Below, piece after piece: positions 25,533 to 34,157 of a DNA stretch of 64,000 nt; position 1 is the stretch's first letter, and every line of letters starts with the position of its first letter. The notes under the pieces were generated by a model that ran no database searches, was not told where the DNA came from, and saw nothing but the letters and a program-made list of their open reading frames with translations. Source of the DNA: Bradyrhizobium sp. LHD-71 (GTDB lineage Bacteria > Pseudomonadota > Alphaproteobacteria > Rhizobiales > Xanthobacteraceae); assembly GCF_031157255.1 (NCBI RefSeq), contig NZ_JAVIFX010000002.1:124001-188000 (forward strand). The letters run 5' to 3'. The translations under genes and the position numbers were made by a program.

Positions 25533-26513
25533 ATGAACAAGGTTGAGACCATCGTCGACGACCGGCGGCATCTGCTCGCGCCGTTTCACGGCGAAAGGCC
25601 GCCTGCTCCGCAGTGGTTCGACGAGGCCATAGCCGACGCGCCCGAACGAACTTTCACCGATGTGCGCGGCGCACAGATCGAGACACTTGCCTGGGGCGAG
25701 CGCGGCAAGCCCGGCCTGTTGTTCGTGCATGGCAACGGCGCTTGCGCCGACTGGTGGAGTTTCATTGCGCCGTTCTTTGCGGAGACCCATCGGGTCGCTG
25801 CTTTCTCCATGTCAGGCATGGGGGGCTCCGGCTGGCGCGACCGGTACAGCTACGATCTCTATGTCGATGAGGCGTTCGCCGTTGCCGAGGTGACTGGCTT
25901 GTTCGCATCGCCGGCGAAACCTGTCATCATTGGCCATTCGTTCGGTGCTTTCATCACATCTGGAATTGTCGGACGCGCCGGCGCCCGTGTCGGCGGCGCG
26001 ATGTTGCTCGACGGCCCTTTTCTCGGATCCGCCGCGCGCAAGCGGCAGCGCGAGATGCGGGGAGCGCCGCGCCCGAAACGAGTCTACGATACGCTCGAAC
26101 AGGCGCTCGCACGCTTCCGCTTCTCACCAGACCAGGATTGCGAGAACCTATTTATCGCCGACTGGATTGCGCGCGTGTCGCTGCGAAAGGTCCGCCGTAG
26201 CGACGATACGATCGGCTGGACCTGGCGCTTCGACCCCACGCGCTTCACGGGATTCCTGCACGGATATCCGGCGAACGATCTCTCGATGGCGCAATGTCCG
26301 ATCGCGGTGATCGGCGGCTCGCGTTCGGGCTTCGTGACAGAGCGGCGCATGGACGAGCTTGCGCCGTACCTCCCGAAGGGCGCGCCGTTCGTCGTCATCC
26401 CGGATTCCGACCATCACATCATGGCCGACCAGCCAATGGCGCTCGTCGCTGCAATCCGCATGCAGCTTGCCAATTGGGGATCGGCCGTCATTGCGAGGCA
26501 CAGCCGTTCGTAA
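25533..26513 (+). CDS. Alpha/beta hydrolase
   Basis: 326 residues from ATG 25533; an in-frame TTG at 25482 and GTG at 25521 are possible earlier starts. The oxyanion-hole motif FVHGNGA (about 64-70), nucleophile elbow GHSFG with S136, and a histidine in PDSDHHIM near the C-terminus complete a canonical catalytic triad layout. Family members include epoxide hydrolases, haloalkane dehalogenases and esterases; the sequence alone does not choose. The last codons (ARHSRS, then TAA at 26511) lie inside a REP element, so the natural C-terminus has been replaced or extended by repeat DNA. Confidence 0.85.
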   Translation: MNKVETIVDDRRHLLAPFHGERPPAPQWFDEAIADAPERTFTDVRGAQIETLAWGERGKPGLLFVHGNGACADWWSFIAPFFAETHRVAAFSMSGMGGSGWRDRYSYDLYVDEAFAVAEVTGLFASPAKPVIIGHSFGAFITSGIVGRAGARVGGAMLLDGPFLGSAARKRQREMRGAPRPKRVYDTLEQALARFRFSPDQDCENLFIADWIARVSLRKVRRSDDTIGWTWRFDPTRFTGFLHGYPANDLSMAQCPIAVIGGSRSGFVTERRMDELAPYLPKGAPFVVIPDSDHHIMADQPMALVAAIRMQLANWGSAVIARHSRS

Positions 26514-26648
26514 GAACGGCGTCGCTTCGCTCGCCTATAGCCGTTCGTAAGAACGGCGTCGCTTCGCTCGCCTATGGCGACGAGGCAATCCAGCGCGGCA
26601 TTTGCAGCAGATTCAGACTGGATTGCTTCGCTTCGCTCGCAATGACGG
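26486..26648. repeat. REP-like element, family B copy 2, with internal 37-bp tandem repeat
   Basis: Outer arms CGTCATTGCGAG (26486-26497) and its complement ending at 26648 match family B at 16399-16477. Inside, a 37-base sequence occurs twice in perfect tandem (26502-26538 and 26539-26575), carrying CGTTCGTAAGAACG, a small palindrome. The stop codon of the alpha/beta hydrolase is in the first copy. Confidence 0.85.
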
Positions 26649-26664
26649 CGTTGCTTCGCTTGGA

Positions 26665-27435
26665 CTAGCTGATCGTTCCGCCACCATCGATGACGATGCT
26701 CTGGCCGTTGACGAATGCGCCGGCCTTCGAGGCGAGAAACACCGCGCCGCCGGCGATCTCGTCGGGCTGGCCGATGCGCCGCATCGGCGAGCGCGCTTCG
26801 GTCGTCTTCAGCGTCTCCGGATTGTCCCACAGCGCCTTGGCGAAGTCGGTCTTGATCAGGCCGGGCGCGATGCAGTTCACACGGATGTTGTGCTGACCGT
26901 ATTCGACCGCGAGATTGCGTGCGAGCTGCAGGTCGGCAGCCTTCGAGATGCCGTAGGCGCCGATGGTCGCCGACCCCTTGTAGCCACCGACCGAGGAAAT
27001 GATGATGATCGATCCATCCTTGCGCTCGATCATCTGCGGCACGGCGTAGGAGATCAGCCAGTTGTTGGCGATGATGTTGTTCTCGAGGATCTTGCGGAAC
27101 TGGTCGTCACTGATGCCGGCGAGCGGCCCGTAGTAAGGATTCGACGCCGCGTTGCAGACCAGCACGTCGACCTTGCCGAAAGTCTTGGTCGCTTGGTCGA
27201 CCAGGTTCTTCAATTCGTCCTTGGAGGAAATGTTGGCCGGGATCGACACCGCCGTGCCGGCGCCGTGGCGCTCGTTGATCACCTTCGTTACCTCTTCGCA
27301 GGCCGGCAGCTTGCGCGACGATACGACGACCTTTGCGCCGTGTTCGGCAAAGCGTTCGGCGATGGCGCGGCCGATGCCGCGCGACGAGCCGGTGACCACC
27401 GCGACCTTGCCGGACATATCGAACAGACTTGGCAT
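26665..27435 (-). CDS. SDR-family NAD(P)-dependent oxidoreductase
   Basis: 256 residues, standard classical-SDR length. Cofactor motif TGSSRGIG (15-22), structural NAA motif near 95-97, catalytic S147/S148 in ISSVGG, and Y161-G-I-S-K165. The C-terminus (GAVFLASKAGAFVNGQSIVIDGGGTIS) is typical of SDRs whose product remains oxidoreductase of hydroxyl/keto groups; similar to FabG- and DHRS4-like members. It faces the alpha/beta hydrolase convergently across a REP element and follows the histidine phosphatase gene on the same strand. Start ATG 27435 has an upstream GGAGGG ribosome binding site. Confidence 0.93.
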   Translation of the reverse strand: MPSLFDMSGKVAVVTGSSRGIGRAIAERFAEHGAKVVVSSRKLPACEEVTKVINERHGAGTAVSIPANISSKDELKNLVDQATKTFGKVDVLVCNAASNPYYGPLAGISDDQFRKILENNIIANNWLISYAVPQMIERKDGSIIIISSVGGYKGSATIGAYGISKAADLQLARNLAVEYGQHNIRVNCIAPGLIKTDFAKALWDNPETLKTTEARSPMRRIGQPDEIAGGAVFLASKAGAFVNGQSIVIDGGGTIS

Positions 27436-27556
27436 GCAACCCTCCCTTTGGACTCTAGGTTCGCGCTCGCCCGCGCGTTCTTGATGACGCGAAGCTTAAG
27501 CAGGCTTTCCCGTTTCCGGCAACCTGCGGCAAGAACGGCGCGCGGGCAGCGGCCCG

Positions 27557-28261
27557 TCAGGCGAGTTTCGTGATCTCCGGCCCTGCCGGCTGATGCATCG
27601 CCGGATGATCGCCGCCGGCGAGCCATGGCTGATGATTGACCATGCCGATACGCCAGCCGTCGTCACCGTTCAGCGTCAGATAGTCGAGCCGCGTCAGCGA
27701 GCAGTTTTCGACCGCGAACGAGAGGCCGCCCTGCGGACCGAGACCGAGCGCCAGCGCGATCGCCGCCTTGATGACGCCCCCATGCGCCACGGCGACGATG
27801 TCGGAGCCCGGATGCGCCTCATTGAATTTCTTGATGCCGTTGCCGACGCGCGCATAGAGATCGAGAAAGCTTTCGCCGTTGGGCGTCCTTTCATCGGCCG
27901 GCCCGAACCAGTGACTGCCAAGCTGCACTGGCCGGCTCGCATAAAATGCCGTGCGGTCCCTGCCCTGCCAATCGCCGAGGTTCTGCTCTGCGAAATCGGG
28001 CTCTTGTTGCATCGATGCGGGTTTCGGGAAACCGGCTTGCCAGATCGCTGCGGCCGTCTGATGCGTGCGCTTCAGATTGCTCGAACACCAGATCGCGCCC
28101 TTAGGCAGCGTGCGCGCCAAGCCCTGGAACACCACCGTATCACTGCAATCACAGCCGAGATCGGATTGTCCGTAAATACGTCCCCCGTCTTCGCGCACCG
28201 GCGCGTGGCGAACCCACCACCAGCGTGTGATCTCCGGATGGGCACTGGACGCATTGGACAT
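27557..28261 (-). CDS. Histidine phosphatase family protein
   Basis: 234 residues. Shows the phosphoglycerate-mutase-like core: RHA (R18, H19, the phosphorylated histidine), a second arginine R65 in SSNLKRTHQT, acid E92 in FAEQNLGDWQG and H160 in VAHGG. All catalytic residues are present, so it is probably an active phosphatase, substrate unknown. It is 121 bases upstream of the SDR gene and may be co-transcribed with it; it is divergent from the second SDR gene. Confidence 0.9.
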   Translation of the reverse strand: MSNASSAHPEITRWWWVRHAPVREDGGRIYGQSDLGCDCSDTVVFQGLARTLPKGAIWCSSNLKRTHQTAAAIWQAGFPKPASMQQEPDFAEQNLGDWQGRDRTAFYASRPVQLGSHWFGPADERTPNGESFLDLYARVGNGIKKFNEAHPGSDIVAVAHGGVIKAAIALALGLGPQGGLSFAVENCSLTRLDYLTLNGDDGWRIGMVNHQPWLAGGDHPAMHQPAGPEITKLA

Positions 28262-28409
28262 GGAACAAGCCCTTCAATATTGTTTCGTGTTATTAGCTAC
28301 GTCAGTGTGACTTGAGCTTCAAGACGCCTTGAGCCTCAAGGTGCTTTGGCGCATGCATCTCACGCCAAAAACGTGACACGTGAAAAACGTGACATATGGG
28401 AGGACAAAA

Positions 28410-29201
28410 ATGGGCCGTCTCGAAGGCAAATCGGTCGTGATCACGGGCGCAGGTTCGGGCATCGGGCGCGCCGCGTCGCTGATGTTCACAAAAGAAGGCG
28501 CGAAGCTGATCGCCGTCGACAAGACCGATGCCGTCGACGAGACCGTCAATCTGGTGCGCGCGGCCGGCGGCACGGCCGAGGCGATCAAGGGCGACGCAGG
28601 ACTAGAGCAGGACGTCGCGAGCTTCATTGGCAAGGCCGTGTCAGCCTATGGCAAGCTCGATGCGATCTGGGCCAACGCCGGCGTTTCCGGCGGCTGGGTG
28701 CCGCTGCACGACCAGACCGTCGAGCATTGGCAGGAAATTTTGCGCGTCAACCTGATCGGCCCGTTTCTCGCCATCAAACACGCATCCGCGCAGATGATGA
28801 AGCAAGGCCACGGCGGCTCGATCATCTGCACGGCATCGGTGGCAGGCCTGAAAGCCAACGCCGGCGGTACCCCCTATAGCGCCAGCAAGGCCGGCGTCGT
28901 CAGCCTGGTGCAAACGTCGTCATACTCCCTGACCGGCACAGGCATTCGCGTCAACGCAGTGTGCCCCGGACTGATCGAAACCGGGATGACGCGCGCGACC
29001 TTCGAGAGGGCCCGCGAGCGTGGTACCGAAAACAAGATCGGCCAGATCAATCCGACGCAGCGCGGCGGCAAGCCGCACGAAATCGCTGCGATGGGTCTGT
29101 TCCTTGCGAGTGACGAGGCGTCCTACGTCAACGGCCAGGCCTTCCCGGTCGATGGCGGGCTCACGGCGTCGATGCCGTTTGCCGGCAAGTTGAGGACGTG
29201 A
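28410..29201 (+). CDS. SDR-family oxidoreductase
   Basis: 263 residues from ATG 28410, preceded by the strong ribosome binding site GGGAGG six bases away; the frame is open from a GTG at 28380, which is less likely. Cofactor motif TGAGSGIG (12-19), NAG motif (89-91), catalytic S143, Y156 and K160 (YSASK), and the C-terminal FPVDGGLTAS. A classical SDR, probably acting on a hydroxy- or keto-acyl substrate given the acyl-CoA genes nearby, which is inference from context. Confidence 0.93.
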   Translation: MGRLEGKSVVITGAGSGIGRAASLMFTKEGAKLIAVDKTDAVDETVNLVRAAGGTAEAIKGDAGLEQDVASFIGKAVSAYGKLDAIWANAGVSGGWVPLHDQTVEHWQEILRVNLIGPFLAIKHASAQMMKQGHGGSIICTASVAGLKANAGGTPYSASKAGVVSLVQTSSYSLTGTGIRVNAVCPGLIETGMTRATFERARERGTENKIGQINPTQRGGKPHEIAAMGLFLASDEASYVNGQAFPVDGGLTASMPFAGKLRT

Positions 29202-29218
29202 GGGAGCAGCAACGAACT

Positions 29219-29367
29219 GTAGCCCGGGTAGAGCGAAGCGCAGCCCGGGGCACCTTCTCAGAATAGCGAATGACTGAAGACCTGTCGCCCGGATGAGCGC
29301 AAGCGACATCCGAGGTTGCTTCGCGGAGAGTCAGACCCCGGGGTCGCTTCGCTCGCCCGGGCTACGG
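29219..29367. repeat. REP-like palindrome, family A copy 2
   Basis: Begins GTAGCCCGGGTAGAGCGAAG and ends TCGCTCGCCCGGGCTACGG, with GAGAGTCAGACCCCGG in the second half as in the copy at 15710-15793. It fills the 175-base gap between the second SDR and the phosphotransferase, two convergent genes. Confidence 0.75.
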
Positions 29368-29376
29368 ATTCGCCCC

Positions 29377-30456
29377 TTATGCCGCGCCCGCCTTCACCGC
29401 ATACTCCCACGAGGACTTCGCCAGCGGCACGACGCGCGCTGCACTTTCAGATGCGCGCGCCGACGCAGCGGTACCGTCGCGGATGCGACCGGCGATGCCT
29501 TGCAGAATGCAGGTGAGACGGAACAGATTATAAGAGAAATACCAGTTCAGGTCCGGAATGCCGGGACGCCCAGTCGCCTTGCAGTAGATCTCGATCGCCT
29601 CTTCCAGCGTCGGAATGTTCAACGCGGAAAGATCCGCGCCAACGAGCCCGGTACGGCCACCGCCAGAGGACATGATCCACTGCATCAACAGGTAGGAGAA
29701 ATCCGCCAGCGGATCGCCCAGCGTCGACAGCTCCCAGTCGAGAACCGCGACGACCTGCGACGTGTCGGGCGCAAAGATCATGTTGTCGAGCCGGTAGTCG
29801 CCGTGCACGACCGACACGCGTTCCTGCTGCGGCACCGTCTTCGGCAGCCACTCGATCAACCGCTCGACCTCGTCGACCTTTTCGGTCTCGGAGGCGCGAT
29901 ACTGCTTCGTCCAGCGGTCGACCTGGCGCGCAAAATAGTTGCCGGGGCGGCCGTAGTCGGCAAGTCCGATCTTCGCGGGGTCGTAGCTGTGCAGTTTCGC
30001 GAGCGTCATGATCTCCGCCTCGAAGATCGGCCTGCGATCTTCACGCGAAACGTCCGGCAGCGTCTGATCCCAGAACACCCGTCCCTCGACCATCTGCATG
30101 ACATAGAACGCGGCGCCGATCACGCTGTCGTCGACGCAGAGGCCGTAGGTCCTGGCGGCTGGAAACCCTTGCGCATGCAGCGCCGTGATGACGCGATACT
30201 CGCGGTCGACGGCGTGCGCCGACGGCAGCAGCTTGCCGAACGGCTTGCGGCGCATCACATAGGCACGCCCCGGCGTATCGAGCCGGTACGTCGGATTCGA
30301 CTGGCCGCCCTTGAACTGGCTGACCTTCAACGGGCCTGAATAGCCCTCCACATGCTCGCGCATCCACTTGTCGAGGTTGGCCTCGTTGAAACGATGGCGC
30401 TCTTCGACCTCCTTGGTGCCCGAGAACTCGGAATCGCGGCTTGCGGCTTGCGCCAT
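29377..30456 (-). CDS. Phosphotransferase (APH/ACAD11 N-terminal type)
   Basis: 359 residues. Choline/aminoglycoside-kinase fold: glycine-rich loop FKGGQSNPTYRL (about 48-59), ATP-site lysine/arginine in YVMRRKPFGKLL, catalytic H218-G-D220-YRLDN225 and the metal aspartate D240 in VLDWELSTLGDP. This set is characteristic of the kinase-like half of eukaryotic ACAD10/ACAD11. The gene follows an acyl-CoA dehydrogenase gene by 17 bases on the same strand, i.e. the two halves of ACAD11 as a bacterial operon. ATG 30456 is chosen, with AAGAAGG upstream; a TTG nine bases earlier is possible. Confidence 0.9.
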   Translation of the reverse strand: MAQAASRDSEFSGTKEVEERHRFNEANLDKWMREHVEGYSGPLKVSQFKGGQSNPTYRLDTPGRAYVMRRKPFGKLLPSAHAVDREYRVITALHAQGFPAARTYGLCVDDSVIGAAFYVMQMVEGRVFWDQTLPDVSREDRRPIFEAEIMTLAKLHSYDPAKIGLADYGRPGNYFARQVDRWTKQYRASETEKVDEVERLIEWLPKTVPQQERVSVVHGDYRLDNMIFAPDTSQVVAVLDWELSTLGDPLADFSYLLMQWIMSSGGGRTGLVGADLSALNIPTLEEAIEIYCKATGRPGIPDLNWYFSYNLFRLTCILQGIAGRIRDGTAASARASESAARVVPLAKSSWEYAVKAGAA

Positions 30457-30473
30457 GATGCCCAACCTTCTTC

Positions 30474-31721
30474 TTAGCGGGTCTTCATCGGCGTGAAGTT
30501 GCCGTGGCGGGCGATTTCCATGCGCGCGATTGAGCGGTTGTGCACCTCGTCGGGACCGTCAACCAGACGCAGCGTCCGCGACTGAGCATACATACGCGCA
30601 AGACCGGGGTCTTCGGTAACGCCGGCGCCGCCGAACGCCTGGATCGCGTCATCGACGATCTTCAACAGCATCTTCGGCACGGCGACCTTGATCATCGCGA
30701 TCTCGAGCTGCGCCGCCTTGTTGCCGACCTTGTCCATCATGTCGGCTGCCTTCAACACCATCAGCCGATTGATCTCGATGTTGGTGCGGGCTTCGGCGAT
30801 GCGCTGCTCCCAGATCGAGTGCTGGACGATGTACTTGCCGAATGCGACACGCTCGGACAGGCGCTTGACCATCTTCTCCAGCGCGACCTCGGCGCGGCCG
30901 ATCGCGCGCATGCAGTGATGGATACGGCCCGGACCGAGACGCCCTTGCGCGATCTCGAAGCCCCGCCCCTCGCCGAGCAGAAGGTTTTCGCGCGGCACCC
31001 GCACGTCCTTGAGCAAGATCTGGGCGTGACCGTGCGGTGCGTCGTCGTAGCCGAACACCGGCAGCATGCGCTCGATGGTGATGCCTGGCGTGTCCATCGG
31101 CACCAGGATCTGCGACTGCTGCTGATGACGCGGATTATTTGGATCGGTCTTGCCCATCAGGATCGCGATCTTGCAGCGCGGGTCGCCCGCGCCGGACGAG
31201 AACCACTTGCGGCCGTTGATTTTGTAGTAGTCGCCGTCGCGCTCGATACGGGTTTCGATGTTGGTCGCGTCGGAGGACGCGACCGCCGGCTCGGTCATCA
31301 GGAACGCCGAGCGGATCTCGCCGTCCATCAGCGGCCGCAGCCACTTGCGCTTCTGCTCCTTGGAGCCGTAGCGCAAAAACACTTCCATGTTGCCTGTGTC
31401 AGGCGCCGAGCAGTTGAACACCTCCGACGCCCAGCTGATGCGGCCCATCTGTTCGGACAGAAGGGCGTATTCGAGGTTGGTCAGGCCCGCGCCATGAAAC
31501 TCGTCGTCCTCATGGTCGTTCGGCGGCATGAACATGTTCCACAGGCCCTCGGCGCGCGCCTTCTTCTTCAGCTCTTCGAGGACGGGAACGACCTTCCAGC
31601 GGGTATCGCCTTCATTCATTTGCTGCCGATAGGTCGGCACGGCCGGTTCGACATGCTTTTGCATGAAGTTCACGACCCGATCGAGCCAATGGCGCTGGCG
31701 TTCCGACATATCGAAGTTCAT
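30474..31721 (-). CDS. Acyl-CoA dehydrogenase (ACAD11-like)
   Basis: 415 residues. FAD-dependent alpha,beta-dehydrogenation of acyl-CoA or, in this subfamily, conversion of phosphorylated 4-hydroxyacyl-CoA. Family signs are the FAD/substrate loop [15 protein letters not shown] (about 140-154), the [10 protein letters not shown] strand, [12 protein letters not shown], and the C-terminal [19 protein letters not shown] and [12 protein letters not shown] regions. First gene of a two-gene unit with the phosphotransferase. The 255 bases upstream to the divergent MFS gene hold the promoters of both. Confidence 0.95.
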   Translation of the reverse strand: MNFDMSERQRHWLDRVVNFMQKHVEPAVPTYRQQMNEGDTRWKVVPVLEELKKKARAEGLWNMFMPPNDHEDDEFHGAGLTNLEYALLSEQMGRISWASEVFNCSAPDTGNMEVFLRYGSKEQKRKWLRPLMDGEIRSAFLMTEPAVASSDATNIETRIERDGDYYKINGRKWFSSGAGDPRCKIAILMGKTDPNNPRHQQQSQILVPMDTPGITIERMLPVFGYDDAPHGHAQILLKDVRVPRENLLLGEGRGFEIAQGRLGPGRIHHCMRAIGRAEVALEKMVKRLSERVAFGKYIVQHSIWEQRIAEARTNIEINRLMVLKAADMMDKVGNKAAQLEIAMIKVAVPKMLLKIVDDAIQAFGGAGVTEDPGLARMYAQSRTLRLVDGPDEVHNRSIARMEIARHGNFTPMKTR

Positions 31722-31976
31722 GGGCGATTCCTCACGCTTGTGTTTCTACGGCTTCGATCATTTCTATACATCGCGGCCAAGTGGGGGCAAGCCGCTTTGA
31801 GGAACCCTCAACCCGCGCAAATCGCAATGCAAGATGCGGCAATGCCGCAATCCCGGCCCCTGCCCTGGAGTCGACGTCTGCGGAATTCTCAGCCAATCCG
31901 GCGACGGAAGCTGTCCTCGTCTGATGATTGCAAAAAGGGCTTCACAACCCACGGGTATAGAGTCATTGAACATCCG

Positions 31977-33143
31977 ATGCTCTATCCCCTCGCGGCTGCG
32001 GCGCGCGGCCGCTGGGCCGTAGCGACCATGTTCCTGGTCAATGGCTTCCTTGTCGGGAGCTGGGCGCCGCAGATCCCATCAGTCCTGACTCGACTTGAGA
32101 TCACCGAATCCACGCTCGGCCTGCTCATCCTCTGCTTCGGCCTTGGGGCACTGTCGTCCATGCCATGGAGCGGCTACCTGATGGCGAAGCATGGCACGCG
32201 GAACGTCCTGCGCTTCTTCGCCTCCATTGCGACGCTCGGCCTGCTGGCAGTAGCGCTGGCGCCGAACGTTTGGCTCGCGGCCGTCGCGCTGGGATTGTTC
32301 GGCGGCATGATCGGCACCATGGACGTCGCCATGAACGCCAATGCGGTCGTGGTTGAGCGAAAGCTGACGCGCGCCATCATGTCGTCGTCGCACGGCTTCT
32401 GGAGTCTCGGCGGTTTTGCCGGCGGCGGTGCGGGTGGCATCATCATTCAAAATTTCGGACATCTGCAGCACGCCGCGCTGGTGACGGTCATCGCGATCGC
32501 CGCAGTCGCCTGCGCGCTCCCGCATCTGATCGCTGAGGACCGCCCCGTCGCCCACGAGCACGCGAAATTCGCGCTGCCGCGCACCGCAATCGTCTATCTG
32601 ATCGGGCTGATCGCGCTGTGCGTCATGGTTCCGGAGGGCGCAGTGCTCGATTGGGCTGCACTCTACCTGCAGCAGGAGCTTGGCAGCGATCTCGCCATCG
32701 CCGGCTTCGCCTTCGCCGGTTTCTCCGGCACCATGGCAACCATGCGCTTCCTCGGCGACGGCGTGCGCAGCCGCTTTGGCGCCGTCCAGACGTTTCGGAT
32801 ATCAGGCGTGATCGCGGCGGCAAGCATGTTGGCAGCCGCGCTTTCTCCATGGCCATGGCTGGCGATCGCCGCCTTCGCCTGCTGCGGGCTCGGCATCGCC
32901 AATATGGTGCCGATCGCGTTTTCGGCCGGTGGCAACCAGTCAGGAATGGCGTCGGGCACGGGCATGGCGATCGTCACCACCATGGGCTACTCGGGCATAC
33001 TGCTGGCGCCATCGGCGATCGGCTTCGCCGCCGAGCGGACAGGCTTTGGCCCGGTTTTCATAGCATTGTCGGGCTTGCTGTTTGTTGTCTGCCTGATGGC
33101 ACCCCTCGTGCGGGCCGCCGATCTTCCCAAGATTTCGAGTTGA
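31977..33143 (+). CDS. MFS transporter (YbjJ-like)
   Basis: 388 residues from ATG 31977, about 12 hydrophobic helices. The N-terminus RGRWAVATMFLVNGFLVGSWAPQIP and the loop GYLMAKHGTRNVL are typical of the small YbjJ/FucP-like group of major facilitator proteins. The substrate is unknown. The frame is open far upstream through the antisense of the acyl-CoA dehydrogenase, but hydrophobicity and family similarity begin only at MLYPLAAAARGRW. Transcribed divergently from the ACAD11-like pair. Confidence 0.88.
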   Translation: MLYPLAAAARGRWAVATMFLVNGFLVGSWAPQIPSVLTRLEITESTLGLLILCFGLGALSSMPWSGYLMAKHGTRNVLRFFASIATLGLLAVALAPNVWLAAVALGLFGGMIGTMDVAMNANAVVVERKLTRAIMSSSHGFWSLGGFAGGGAGGIIIQNFGHLQHAALVTVIAIAAVACALPHLIAEDRPVAHEHAKFALPRTAIVYLIGLIALCVMVPEGAVLDWAALYLQQELGSDLAIAGFAFAGFSGTMATMRFLGDGVRSRFGAVQTFRISGVIAAASMLAAALSPWPWLAIAAFACCGLGIANMVPIAFSAGGNQSGMASGTGMAIVTTMGYSGILLAPSAIGFAAERTGFGPVFIALSGLLFVVCLMAPLVRAADLPKISS

Positions 33144-33197
33144 TTGGGAAGTCTGCTGTCATTTCAGCACGCTACAGACAAAAGCGGCCGAAGAAAC

Positions 33198-33271
33198 TGG
33201 AGCGGGTGAAGGGAATCGAACCCTCGTATTCAGCTTGGAAGGCTGCTGCTCTACCATTGAGCTACACCCGC
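33198..33271 (-). tRNA. tRNA-Gly (TCC)
   Basis: 74 bases with encoded CCA (33198-33200). Acceptor GCGGGTG/CACCCGC, D arm GCTCAATGGTAGAGC, anticodon loop CTTCCAA (anticodon TCC), T arm GAGGGTTCGATTCCCTT, discriminator T. Expected in relatives next to tRNA-Tyr and upstream of tuf. Confidence 0.97.
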
Positions 33272-33280
33272 GCGAACCCA

Positions 33281-33309
33281 GATATGCAACGCCTTATGCC
33301 GCTTTGCAA
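33281..33309 (-). promoter_or_regulatory. Possible promoter of tRNA-Gly
   Basis: On the minus strand TTGCAA (33304-33309) and CATATC (33281-33286) are 17 bases apart, ten bases before the tRNA. The -10 match is weak (three of six). Confidence 0.35.
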
Positions 33310-33385
33310 CGCCGCCGACGCTGGCCGCGCCAATTTCCGGGGGCCTCATTTCCGGCTTTGTTCTCCCTCTCGCCGGTTGAGCGGT

Positions 33386-34147
33386 TCACGCGGGCAGGAA
33401 TGCGGTGTCCGCCTCGTTCCCGACACATGTAACGGGCGCGCCGTACAGCGCCTGCAACGACGCCCTTGTGATGACGTTGCCGGGCGCACCTTCAGCCTTC
33501 AGGATTCCGTCGCCGAGCAAGGCCGCTCGATCGGCGTAGCGCATCGCCTGATTCGGATCGTGCGTCGTAAACAGCACGCCGAGCCCTTGCGCAGTCAGCG
33601 TGCGGATCTGCCGCATCACTTTGCCCTGATTGCCGAAGTCGAGGCTGGCCGTGGGTTCGTCGAGGACGACATATCGCGGCTCCTGCACTAGCGCTCGGGC
33701 GATGAGAACAAGCTGCCGCTCGCCGCCCGAGATCATGGTGTACGGCGTGTCGAGGAGGTGCCTCACCCCCAATTCGGCGAGCTTTGCCTCAACGACGACG
33801 CGATCCACGGCCGTCGGGCTTGCGAACAGACCGTTGTGGGCGGTGCGCCCCATCAGCACAATATCGCGCACGCTGAAAGCGAACGCGGGTGCATGTCCCT
33901 GCGGCACGTAAGCGATCCGCCTCGCCCGCTCGCCGACCGTCATTGCCAGAAGCGAATATCCGTCGATCGACACAGCGCCGGCATGGGGTGGCAGCAAGCC
34001 GAGCATCGTCTTCAGCAACGTCGTCTTGCCGCCGCCATTGGGACCAAGGAGAGCGACCGCTTCTCCTGCTTCAACCGCGAGCGACAGGTTGCGACCGATG
34101 GTGCGGCCGGGATAGCCGTAGCTGAGTTTTACTGCCGCGAGCGTCAT
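33386..34147 (-). CDS. ABC transporter ATP-binding protein (iron-siderophore/cobalamin type)
   Basis: 253 residues. Walker A GPNGGGKT (35-42), signature SGGE (140-143), Walker B VVLDEP (160-165), H-loop H196. The sequence is FecE/BtuD-like, the ATPase that powers uptake of iron chelates, haem or vitamin B12. Follows the permease gene by 10 bases on the same strand in a binding-protein, permease, ATPase operon. Confidence 0.93.
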   Translation of the reverse strand: MTLAAVKLSYGYPGRTIGRNLSLAVEAGEAVALLGPNGGGKTTLLKTMLGLLPPHAGAVSIDGYSLLAMTVGERARRIAYVPQGHAPAFAFSVRDIVLMGRTAHNGLFASPTAVDRVVVEAKLAELGVRHLLDTPYTMISGGERQLVLIARALVQEPRYVVLDEPTASLDFGNQGKVMRQIRTLTAQGLGVLFTTHDPNQAMRYADRAALLGDGILKAEGAPGNVITRASLQALYGAPVTCVGNEADTAFLPA

Positions 34148-34157
34148 GATCGCTGCC

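Noticed and set aside
30540-31976. Upstream extension of the MFS gene at 31977
   Set aside because: It is antisense to the acyl-CoA dehydrogenase; hydrophobic MFS sequence starts only at ATG 31977.
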